NCBI RefSeq assembly: GCF_009183415.1
Contig: NZ_WEHU01000002.1
Span: 243,394 to 307,393, forward strand
Direction of reading: 5' to 3'
Length of the DNA: 64,000 nucleotides
Source: Bacillus sp. B1-b2
GTDB taxonomy: Bacteria; Bacillota; Bacilli; Bacillales; Cytobacillaceae
Part shown: positions 41,776 through 49,661 of the stretch, piece after piece
How the letters are laid out: every line of letters begins with the position of its first letter
Position numbering within the stretch: position 1 is the stretch's first letter
The notes under the pieces: generated by a model
The model's input: the letters and a program-made list of their open reading frames with translations, nothing else
What the model was told of the DNA's origin: nothing
Databases searched by the model: none
Program-made: the position numbers and the translations under genes

Positions 41776-42795
41776 ATGACAAAAGATAATCATGAAGAAG
41801 AATCGAATGCTTATATGGATAAACTTCAAGAAGCGATGGAAGAAGAGGAAAAGAATGAACCACTATCTAAAAATGACCAGCATTTAATTGTAAAGAGAGG
41901 GAAAATAGAAGCTCGGTTTACAAATATTTTATACAGCCTGACAATTCTATTGCTGATTATTCCTGTATTAACGCTTGGTAGTTATATGTATTATGGAATT
42001 GGTGATAAGGCGAATCATTTAATTGAAGTGACAGAGAAGACTATATATATAACAAAACCGAATGTTAGTTTAGAAGAGATGGAGATTGATAGTAAAATTG
42101 GCTTTTTTAATATGGATTTGAATTATAGTTTGTATAAACGAGTTGGAAAGAATGATGTGAGAATTGGCGATTCAGAGGTGCATATTTCGTTAAGTGAACC
42201 AGATACTCCTGAAACGAATTTTATAACAGATATTCCGTTAACAGAGTTTCGTGATGAAGAGAAGGAAGTACTGATTCATCCTTCTAGAGGTTATAGTTTC
42301 AATCAACAATTTGCCGATTCTATCATAAAAGGCTTACCAGACGGAACTGTAATAGAAGCTTTTATTTCTTTAGATCAATTATATTCAGAGGAAGATTTAG
42401 TAAACCTATTTCCTAGTGGAATGGACTTAGTATGGTATGCAGTAGATACGGGAGTGGAAGAAAAGAATCTAAGTGCTGAAGGAGATTATATGTCTCCAAT
42501 AGGATATCCAGCCCAAGAAGATCCGGATGCGTGGTCTCCTTATAATGATAATGACGTAAATAGTAAACAATTCATGGATAGTCTTTATTTTCTTGAAAAG
42601 AATGAGGCTACTGCAGAAATTATTGCTGAAAAGCCATTAGCTTTAAAAGAAAGAATTACTTATCTTGAGGAGAATGGTATTAAAATATACGGAGCAGTTG
42701 TAACAGGACCGAAAGAAGAAATTGTGAAACTACAGGAAAATAAGTTGGCAAAAGAAATAATGGTAGGGGAAGTGAGGTTATGGAATTGGTACTAA
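41776..42795 (+). CDS. Membrane anti-sigma factor (YhdL-like sigma regulator)
   Basis: A 339-residue single-pass membrane protein. An acidic N-terminal cytoplasmic segment (1-50) would hold the sigma factor. One transmembrane helix (about 53-77, ILYSLTILLLIIPVLTLGSYMYYG) leads to a ~260-residue outer domain with FNMDLNYSLYKRVGKNDVRIGD and GSEVHIS-type strands, as in the Sigma_reg_N/Sigma_reg_C proteins such as YhdL. It follows the sigma gene by 18 bp with an AAGGGAAAGGG SD. By family it would keep the sigma factor inactive until envelope stress. The partner relation is inferred from position. Confidence 0.82.
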   Translation: MTKDNHEEESNAYMDKLQEAMEEEEKNEPLSKNDQHLIVKRGKIEARFTNILYSLTILLLIIPVLTLGSYMYYGIGDKANHLIEVTEKTIYITKPNVSLEEMEIDSKIGFFNMDLNYSLYKRVGKNDVRIGDSEVHISLSEPDTPETNFITDIPLTEFRDEEKEVLIHPSRGYSFNQQFADSIIKGLPDGTVIEAFISLDQLYSEEDLVNLFPSGMDLVWYAVDTGVEEKNLSAEGDYMSPIGYPAQEDPDAWSPYNDNDVNSKQFMDSLYFLEKNEATAEIIAEKPLALKERITYLEENGIKIYGAVVTGPKEEIVKLQENKLAKEIMVGEVRLWNWY

Positions 42796-43094
42796 AAAAG
42801 AAAAAAAGAAGAGTAAGGCCATCCAAAAATAGTTGGGCTGGTTTACTTTCCTTTTGTTTTAGTCTTGTATCTCTAGTTGGAGTGAATATTAGCTTAATAG
42901 TAAAAGTGGATGTATTCCCAGAGTTTGTTTTCTTTCAACTTCCTACTATTTCTATAATTCTTGGCCTTCTTGGATTAGTATTAAAAGATAGAGCGAATAC
43001 CTATGCAATAATAGGAATAATACTAAGTTTATTTATCTTTATCTTTTTCATTATGATGTTTGGTCTAGCATGGACCATAAATCCTAAGCCATAG
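42780..43094 (+). CDS. Small three-helix membrane protein in the sigma factor operon
   Basis: A 104-residue protein with a strongly basic N-terminus (KKKKRRVRPSK) and three hydrophobic helices (about 20-42, 48-66 and 72-97). It overlaps the anti-sigma gene by 16 bp, so translation is coupled. It occupies the same place as yhdK in the sigM-yhdL-yhdK operon of B. subtilis, where the small membrane protein helps the anti-sigma factor. Sequence similarity to YhdK is not obvious to me. DUF4190-like domains have similar topology. Confidence 0.65.
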   Translation: MELVLKKKKRRVRPSKNSWAGLLSFCFSLVSLVGVNISLIVKVDVFPEFVFFQLPTISIILGLLGLVLKDRANTYAIIGIILSLFIFIFFIMMFGLAWTINPKP

Positions 43095-43380
43095 GAAGTT
43101 AAATGTTAATATTCATAATTTATGGTTGAAAGTGTAACTGATAATGCTTGTCTATTAATTAATTTTGGTGGATGGATTAAGTAGAAAAGAGCTCACATCC
43201 CAAAGGAGCGTTTTTTTTGTTGGGAAAAGGGAAGAGAGAAGAGGTCTCATGTCCCAAAGGAGCGTTTTAAACAGAGAAAAGGAAGAGAGAAGGACTCTCA
43301 CTTATTCAATCAACCAAATATATACATTTAATAAATAACCAAAATAAGTAACCAAACATTTTTATTATTATCAGCAGCAA
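43095..43380. repeat. Short degenerate repeat array (array 3, ~52-54 bp period) and spacer
   Basis: No gene was found. Two units with TCCCAAAGGAGCGTTTT start at about 43198 and 43252, each preceded by CTCAC/CTCAT and followed by a purine run (GGAAGAGAGAAG). A third partial start, CTCAC, is at 43297. Spacing is 54 and 51 bp. The first unit contains an inverted repeat, TCCCAA...TTGGGA. In period and in the hairpin-plus-purine-linker plan it resembles the two 52-bp arrays, but the sequence is different. Confidence 0.6.
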
Positions 43381-43410
43381 AAAAGCTATCTCATCCAGAT
43401 AGCTTTTTTT
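43379..43410 (+). terminator. Terminator upstream of the ABC exporter operon
   Basis: AAAAGCTATCT / AGATAGCTTTT perfect 11-bp stem with a 5-nt loop (43381-43407), followed by T. It ends the sigma factor operon or transcripts crossing the array. Confidence 0.85.
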
Positions 43411-43515
43411 CATTTCAAAGAAAAAACCTTCTATTCCCGAAATTATTTTAACGAATAATAGTGAATATTTTCATTATTTATAATACAATAACTCTTTGTG
43501 GGGGGATGAGAAACA

Positions 43516-45255
43516 ATGAACTTATTAAGAACTACTTTACAACATTTTAAACCATATTGGCGTCCACTTTTGCTAGCTTTGTTTTTTTCATTAGTAGGCG
43601 GTGCTTTCACCATTTTACCTCCAATTTTTGTCGGGAAATTGGTCGATGAGGTTCTTGGTAATCGAGAGCTTTCACTCGTATTATGGATTGTTTTTGGAGT
43701 ACTGTTTTCCTATTTAGGCAAAGCCATCTTTGAATCCTTGCAGGAATATGTACAGGTGAAGATAGGCTTTGATGTTATTACGGATATGCAATTACGAGCA
43801 TTTAGACGTCTTCATCGTACACCAATGTCATTTTTTACAAACACGCCTCGTGGAGATATGCTATATCGATTGACTCATGATGTAGAATCTATTCAAAATT
43901 TGAATAATACGGTGGTGCCACGTATCATTCAGCAAGTTATTAGTGCTATTGCAGCTTTTATTACTGTATTTGCTATTTACTGGCCAGCTGCTATTGTTAT
44001 GTTTGGTGTATTTGCTATTTATATTTTTCCTTCGTTTAAGCTAGGCAGTACAATGCGCAGAATGAGTGCAATACAAAGGGACATGAGTGCAGATATGTAT
44101 CAGCATTTACAGGAAAGTATTGAAAGTGTTCGATTAGTAAGAACCTATCAAACACAGAAGAATGAGATAGCTACACAAGAGAAAAAGCTTACCAATTGGA
44201 AAAATTACTCTATTCGAGCTGCATTAATTGGAAAAGTGAATTGGCGGTTAGGGAATCTTTTTAATATCGCAACACCTGGAGTGGTTATGTTGATTGGGGG
44301 ATTATCCATCTGGCAAGGAAACATTACTATTGGGGTTCTTGTTTCTTGTTTAAACTTTATTCCCATCATGTTTCAACCAGTACGCTCACTAGCAGAGAAT
44401 GCCTTAACGATTCAACAAGCTATTCCAGCACTGCAAAGAATATACGAATACTTTGATCTTCCAGAGGAGCATGAACAAAATCTACCAGTATTTGGCGAAG
44501 TAAAAGGAAAGATTGACTTACATAATATCTGGTTTAACTATCCTGGAAGTGATAAGCAAGTATTAAAAGGAATTTCTCTATCAGTAGAAGAAGGTAAGCA
44601 TATTGGAATAGTTGGTACAAGTGGTGGAGGGAAAAGTACACTTATACAAATATTGTTAGGACTATATGAACCTAGTCAAGGAACTGTTGCTATTGATGAT
44701 AAAAATTTATTCGAATATGATCGTAATAGTTTTAGAAGACAGGTTGGGGTTGTATCTCAAGAAACTTTTCTTCTGAATAGTAGTCTTCGCAATAATTTGT
44801 TATACGGTAAACCAAATGCTACCACAGAGGAGCTAGAACGAGCAGTAGAAGCTGCTGGTTTAAAAGAATTAATTGATTCCTTAGAGGATAAATATGAAAC
44901 CATTGTGGGAGAAAGAGGATTAAAGCTTTCTGGAGGACAACGACAAAGAGTAGCACTTGCTAGAGCGATTCTACGTGAACCATCTATCCTTATATTTGAT
45001 GAAGCCACCTCTTCTTTAGATGGAGAAACAGAAGAAAAGGTACAAGAATCTTTGGAACAATTAATTCCTGGTAGAACCACACTGACCATAGCACACCGAT
45101 TGATTACAGTAAGAAAGGCAGATAAGATACTACTGTTAGACCAGGGAATGGTAGCTGAGGCAGGAACACATGAAGAATTACTAGCACTTAAAGGGAAATA
45201 TTATCAATTATATAGAGCACAATATAGTGAGCTTGAAAAGGAGATGATCGGATGA
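43516..45255 (+). CDS. ABC exporter half-transporter, first subunit (YfiB-like)
   Basis: A 579-residue protein. A six-helix membrane domain (about 15-305) includes the coupling helix region FFTNTPRGDMLYRLTHDVESI. The ATPase domain (about 335-575) has Walker A GTSGGGKST, signature LSGGQRQR, Walker B ILIFDEATSSLD and switch IAHRL. All catalytic residues are canonical. With the next gene, which it overlaps by 4 bp, it would form a heterodimeric multidrug or peptide exporter like YfiBC, BmrCD or LmrCD. SD GGGGGGAT. No leader peptide hairpin of the bmrB type was seen upstream. Confidence 0.9.
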   Translation: MNLLRTTLQHFKPYWRPLLLALFFSLVGGAFTILPPIFVGKLVDEVLGNRELSLVLWIVFGVLFSYLGKAIFESLQEYVQVKIGFDVITDMQLRAFRRLHRTPMSFFTNTPRGDMLYRLTHDVESIQNLNNTVVPRIIQQVISAIAAFITVFAIYWPAAIVMFGVFAIYIFPSFKLGSTMRRMSAIQRDMSADMYQHLQESIESVRLVRTYQTQKNEIATQEKKLTNWKNYSIRAALIGKVNWRLGNLFNIATPGVVMLIGGLSIWQGNITIGVLVSCLNFIPIMFQPVRSLAENALTIQQAIPALQRIYEYFDLPEEHEQNLPVFGEVKGKIDLHNIWFNYPGSDKQVLKGISLSVEEGKHIGIVGTSGGGKSTLIQILLGLYEPSQGTVAIDDKNLFEYDRNSFRRQVGVVSQETFLLNSSLRNNLLYGKPNATTEELERAVEAAGLKELIDSLEDKYETIVGERGLKLSGGQRQRVALARAILREPSILIFDEATSSLDGETEEKVQESLEQLIPGRTTLTIAHRLITVRKADKILLLDQGMVAEAGTHEELLALKGKYYQLYRAQYSELEKEMIG

Positions 45256-47054
45256 AGAAAGAAACAATCTCCAATGAAAAGAAAATAGGTGATGGCAAAA
45301 GAGTCATTCAGTTCTTAATGCCATATAAAAAATGGGTTTTTGCAGATGCTGCCGTTATTGCCGTAAGTCAGGTTTTTTCCGCTTTAATACCTACGCTTGC
45401 ACTTAGCTGGCTTGTTGATAGCATTATTCCAAGTGAAAACCATACATGGCTATGGGGGTTAATGTGGTTATTAGTACTATCAGCTGTGTTCGATTTAGTG
45501 ATGATGGTTATTGATGAATATTTTTGTCACTATACAGCTAAATCAGTAACGAATTGGCAAAAACTTAGATTGTTTAGTCATTTACAAGTATTACCGTATT
45601 CTTTTTATCAAAATAATTCATCTGGAGAGCTGTTAGCGAGAGCATCAGATGATCCTGATACCCTACATAATTTTCTTGCATGGGAAGGCTCTACTTTCAT
45701 GGCTAGTGCACAGGGGATGGTTATTTATAGCATTGTATTATTGTGGATTCATCCTTACTTAATGATAACTAGTGTGGTTCTTGGTGTCCTGTTCTACTTG
45801 GCATCTAATTATGTAGGAAAAAGAACAAGAGCTGCTTCTGCTGATGCTAGAAAAGAGGCTTCTCGTTATTTAGAAAGGTTAAGAGAATCTGTCACAGGTA
45901 TTCATCTTTCTAGGGTAATGGGTGTTTCAGAAAGCGAAGTGGAAAGTGTAGTATCTATAAGAGATTCCTTTGTTCAGCACTCGTTAAAGGAATTAAAAGC
46001 AAGAATGCAATCAGTAGTAGTGATTGCTAGTTACAACGGATTTGCTTTAGGGATTGTCTATTTTATTAGTACTTTATTAATTTGGAATAATGGACTAACG
46101 AGTGGTCAAATGCTTACAGCAGGAGGCTTAGTCACTATTGCTGCTAATGAAATGCAGCGTTTATTGCGTAATTGGCTTTCTGTTAGAAGAACTGGCCCTG
46201 CTTTAGATCGTTCAGAAATTCTTCTTTCGGAGAAGACTTCAAAAGCAGAAACACAACAAGGAATCATTGGAAAACGCGCAGATGGCGATGTTCAATTAGA
46301 AAATGTGAGCTTCACTTATCCAGATAAAGAGGAAAGTGTACTAAAAGGAGTTTCTTTCACTATTAAGGCAGGGGAAAAAATAGCTTTAGTCGGTCCAAGT
46401 GGTTCAGGTAAATCTACCATCATTGACTTATTATTTAAACTATATGATACAACAACTGGTTCTATAAAAGTGGATGGTCGAGATACTGCTGAGTGGGATA
46501 CAACTTGGCTACGAACACAAATGGCGATTGTAACACAGGATGTTCAGATGAGAAGTGGAACACTAGCAGATAATTTAAGAATTGGAAAGCCTGATGCCAC
46601 CGAAGAAGAGTTATTGAAAGCATTGCATGACAGTGGATTAGATGATTTACTACAGTCTCTTCCAGAAGGCTTACATACGAAGGTAGGAGAAAGAGGAAGC
46701 CTATTATCTGGTGGCCAAAAGCAAAGACTTTCTTTAGCAAGAGCCATTCTAAAAGATGCTCCTATTCTAGTACTAGATGAAGCAAGCTCGGCACTTGATC
46801 CTATTACAGAAGCAAAAATAAATGAAGCTGTTCTAAAAGTAGGAAAGAAACAAACTATTTTTATTATCTCCCACCGTCTATCAACAGTTCTTTCAGCAGA
46901 TCGTATTATTGTCTTAGAAAATGGTGTGATTATAGAAGAAGGAACTCATCAAGAGTTGTTGAAGAATAATAGAGGCGTATACTCTAGATTGTTTGCAAGA
47001 GAAGCTGAACTTGGCGAAGCAAGCATTCAGCAAAATCCACTTCCGATAATGTAG
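45252..47054 (+). CDS. ABC exporter half-transporter, second subunit (YfiC-like)
   Basis: A 600-residue protein. The membrane domain (about 20-320) includes FYQNNSSGELLARASDDPDTL. The ATPase domain (about 345-585) has Walker A GPSGSGKST, signature LSGGQKQR, Walker B ILVLDEASSALD and ISHRLS. Both ATPase sites of the pair look competent, unlike many heterodimers with one degenerate site. It begins within the last codons of the first subunit gene (ATGA-type overlap), so the subunits are translated together. Exported substrate is unknown. Confidence 0.9.
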   Translation: MKKETISNEKKIGDGKRVIQFLMPYKKWVFADAAVIAVSQVFSALIPTLALSWLVDSIIPSENHTWLWGLMWLLVLSAVFDLVMMVIDEYFCHYTAKSVTNWQKLRLFSHLQVLPYSFYQNNSSGELLARASDDPDTLHNFLAWEGSTFMASAQGMVIYSIVLLWIHPYLMITSVVLGVLFYLASNYVGKRTRAASADARKEASRYLERLRESVTGIHLSRVMGVSESEVESVVSIRDSFVQHSLKELKARMQSVVVIASYNGFALGIVYFISTLLIWNNGLTSGQMLTAGGLVTIAANEMQRLLRNWLSVRRTGPALDRSEILLSEKTSKAETQQGIIGKRADGDVQLENVSFTYPDKEESVLKGVSFTIKAGEKIALVGPSGSGKSTIIDLLFKLYDTTTGSIKVDGRDTAEWDTTWLRTQMAIVTQDVQMRSGTLADNLRIGKPDATEEELLKALHDSGLDDLLQSLPEGLHTKVGERGSLLSGGQKQRLSLARAILKDAPILVLDEASSALDPITEAKINEAVLKVGKKQTIFIISHRLSTVLSADRIIVLENGVIIEEGTHQELLKNNRGVYSRLFAREAELGEASIQQNPLPIM

Positions 47055-47061
47055 AGAGAAA

Positions 47062-47098
47062 AAAGCAGTAATTCGTGAGCAACGAGTTACTGTTTTTT
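47062..47098 (+). terminator. Terminator after the ABC exporter operon
   Basis: AAAGCAGTAATTCGT pairs with ACGAGTTACTG followed by TTTTTT (47062-47097), one mismatch, 5-nt loop. Confidence 0.8.
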
Positions 47099-47160
47099 AA
47101 TAAAGGTTCTTTTATAAAAAAGGGGAGCAAAAATTTCAGAAAAAGATAGGGGATATAAAA

Positions 47161-48252
47161 ATGATAGAAGAGTTAAGAACATCTTATAGTAAAACCAATT
47201 ATCCGTTAGCTAATCATGGAAAACGAAATGTACAGGTTTTAAAAGAAGCTTTTGCAGAAATAGATGTACTTCAAGCAAGTGATATGTATGGGAAGGGAAC
47301 TGTAATCGAAAGCCTTCAGGAGAAAATGGCTACACTGTTAGGTAAAGAAGAAGCAGTGTTTTTTCCAAGTGGTACAATGGCACAACAAATAGCACTAAGA
47401 ATATGGTGTGATGAAAAAAAATCGAAAAAAGTAGCGTATCATCCTTTAAGTCATTTAGAAATTCATGAAGAAGATGGACTAAAGGAGCTACATGGGATAC
47501 AATCCATTCTTTTAGCAGATGAAACGAGAGTAATAGAAATAAAAGATATTATGGAAATGGAAAAGGATATTGCATGTGTATTATTAGAGCTACCTCAAAG
47601 AGAAATTGGTGGGCAGCTTCCAAGTTATGAAACGCTAGAAGAGATAGCTGCATACTGCAAACAAGAAGGGATAAGCTTACATTTAGACGGAGCAAGACTA
47701 TTAGAAATACTGCCTTATTATCAAAAAACTGCTGCAGAGCTATCAGCCTTATTTGATAGTGTATATCTCTCCTTTTATAAAGGAATAGGAGGTATTGCAG
47801 GTGCTATCCTTGCAGGAAATACAGATTTCATCAAGAAATCGAAAGTATGGAAAAGAAGGTATGGTGGAGATTTAATCAGCTTATATCCATACATACTATC
47901 TGCTGATTATTACTATGAAAAAAGAGCGCATAAAATGGCAAGCTATTATGAATCAGCTATAGAGCTTGCAAAGAAGTTTAATGAATGCGAGCATGTCCAT
48001 ACCCTTCCAATAGTGCCTGTAAGCAATATGTTTCACGTCCACTTTCATGGTAAGAAGGAAAACATAGAAGCCATAATTATAGATGCTCAAGAAAAAACAG
48101 GTGTTGGGATTACTAGCTATCTAAAGGAGTTAGAAGAGAATACTTACTCCTTTGAAATTAGTTTAGGTGATGCTTATGAGGAAGTACCAAAGAATAAATT
48201 AGAAGAAATGTTCGCCTTACTTAATAAGGGTTTGAAGAGATTGGAGGACTAA
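47161..48252 (+). CDS. Threonine aldolase-like PLP enzyme (beta-eliminating lyase family)
   Basis: A 363-residue fold-type I PLP enzyme. VFFPSGTMAQQIALRIWCDEK (about 62-82) is the cofactor phosphate region, LELPQREIGGQLPSYE follows, the PLP ring Asp is in LHLDGARL (about 177), and the Schiff-base Lys is in SLSFYKGIGGIAGA (about 206). These match low-specificity L-threonine aldolases (threonine to glycine and acetaldehyde), though this branch has an unusual N-terminus. SD GATAGGGGAT. It is followed 6 bp later by a GNAT gene in the same operon. Confidence 0.85.
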   Translation: MIEELRTSYSKTNYPLANHGKRNVQVLKEAFAEIDVLQASDMYGKGTVIESLQEKMATLLGKEEAVFFPSGTMAQQIALRIWCDEKKSKKVAYHPLSHLEIHEEDGLKELHGIQSILLADETRVIEIKDIMEMEKDIACVLLELPQREIGGQLPSYETLEEIAAYCKQEGISLHLDGARLLEILPYYQKTAAELSALFDSVYLSFYKGIGGIAGAILAGNTDFIKKSKVWKRRYGGDLISLYPYILSADYYYEKRAHKMASYYESAIELAKKFNECEHVHTLPIVPVSNMFHVHFHGKKENIEAIIIDAQEKTGVGITSYLKELEENTYSFEISLGDAYEEVPKNKLEEMFALLNKGLKRLED

Positions 48253-48258
48253 TCTAAT

Positions 48259-48675
48259 ATGAAAATAGATCAACAATGGAATCAGAAAGATAGTGATTAT
48301 ATACGAAGTAAGATAGTAGAGTACAATATGAGTCAAATTCCAGAAAAGCTAAAAAGTGCATTTGAAAATGTTAGCTTTGTTGTTCGAGATGAGCAGGCTA
48401 AAATAGTTGCTGGAATTACAGGTCATACATTTTGGCACCATATGCATATCGATTATTTATGGATAGATGAAAGTGTGAGAAAAAGTGGATATGGAACCAA
48501 GCTTTTGACAGAAATGGAACAACTGGCAAAAGAAAAAGAATGTACCTTCATTTATCTAGACACATTCAGCTTTCAAGCTCCAGAATTCTACCTAAAACAT
48601 GGTTACGAAGTATTTGGAAAACTAGATAATTTCGCAGAAGGTGTAGAGCAGTTCTTTTTCCAGAAAAGATTGTAA
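48259..48675 (+). CDS. GNAT family N-acetyltransferase
   Basis: A 138-residue single-domain acetyltransferase. [22 protein letters not shown] (about 68-89) is the acetyl-CoA binding motif A, followed by [26 protein letters not shown], motif B. This is the form common in Bacillus GNATs next to metabolic enzymes. It starts 6 bp after the threonine aldolase-like gene, whose GGAGGAC end provides the SD, so it is co-transcribed. Substrate unknown. Confidence 0.85.
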   Translation: MKIDQQWNQKDSDYIRSKIVEYNMSQIPEKLKSAFENVSFVVRDEQAKIVAGITGHTFWHHMHIDYLWIDESVRKSGYGTKLLTEMEQLAKEKECTFIYLDTFSFQAPEFYLKHGYEVFGKLDNFAEGVEQFFFQKRL

Positions 48676-48816
48676 ACAATTTTATTGCTTTTGTGGTCCT
48701 TAGTCACTACCCCCGCGCGGGTTTTCCATATATTGTATTACATCTAATAAACGGCTGTAACAATCTTTAACTACTTAAATACAGCTTTTAAATGTTGGTT
48801 CTAAATCTATGGGAAA
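48676..48816. other. Spacer before repeat array 2, with a GC-rich palindrome
   Basis: No gene. A GC-only palindrome CCCGCGCGGG lies at 48712-48721, out of character with the AT-rich surroundings. A decayed copy of the array core (TTGGTTCTAAATC) appears near 48795, out of register with the array. No clear terminator for the upstream genes. Confidence 0.4.
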
Positions 48817-49512
48817 GTGGTTCATAGAAGAGGTTTATGAACCAAAAAAGCAATTAAATCAAGGAAGAGTGGTTCTAAGAAGTAATCTAAGAACCAAAAA
48901 AGCAACCAAACCGAGCAGAAGTGGTTCCAAGAAGAAAGCTAAGAACCAAAAAAGCAACTCAACCGAGCAGAAGTGGTTCCAATAAGAGAGCTAAGAACCA
49001 AAAAAGCAACTCAACCGAGCAGAAGTGGTTCCAATAAGAGAGCTAAGAACCAAAAAAGCAACTCAACTGAGCAGAAGTGGTTCCAATAAGAGATCTAAGA
49101 ACCAAAAAAGCAACCAAACCAAGCAGAAGTGGCTCCAAGAAGTAATCTAAGAACCAAAAAAGCAACCAAACCGAGCAGAAGTGGTTCCAATAAGAGATCT
49201 AAGAACCCAAAAAAGCACTCAACCAAGAGAAAGTGGTACCAAGAAGTGATCTAAGAACCAAAAAAGCAACCAAACCAAGCAGAAGTGGTACCAATAAGTA
49301 ATCAAAGAACCAAAAAAGCAAATCAACCAAGCAGAAGTGGTTTCAATAAGTAATCAAAGAACCAAAAAAGCAACCAAACCGAGCAGAAGTGGTACCAAGA
49401 AGTAATCTAAGAACCAAAAAAGCAACCAAACTGAGCAGAAGTGGTACCAAGAAGTAATCTAAGAACCAAAAAAGCAACCAAACCAATCAGAAGTGGTTCC
49501 AATAAGTAATAA
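48817..49512. repeat. Array of fourteen 52-bp tandem repeats (array 2), core shared with array 1
   Basis: Units start at 48817 and then every 52 bp up to 49493 (14 starts, the last unit partial), without a single insertion or deletion. Each begins GTGG(T/C)(T/A)(C/T)C, runs through AATAAG or AAGAAG, and closes with AAGAACCA. The linker is AAAAAGCAACCAAACCGAGCAGAA-like, read in two pieces: AAAAAGCAAC and a C/A-rich part ending GCAGAA. The first ~28 bp correspond to array 1 while the linker differs. Non-coding (52 is not a multiple of three). It lies between the GNAT gene and the fused permease gene. Confidence 0.92.
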
Positions 49513-49661
49513 TGGTCGGAAGTAGATCCCCATCTGCTTCCCTTCTATCTTTTAACATAATATTACGAAATGCGAAGAAATATATTGAATAGTAAACAAT
49601 ATATCCATATAATTTGAATTATAAAAATTTTTCGATAGATTATGAGAAAGGGAAGGTGAAA

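Noticed and set aside
43516..47054. Heterodimeric exporter with one degenerate ATPase site
   Set aside because: Walker A, signature, Walker B Glu and switch His are canonical in both subunits.
48817..49512. CRISPR array
   Set aside because: The part between cores is itself repeated, not unique, and unit differences are point changes. There are no cas genes and no leader. The same applies to 30201-30650.
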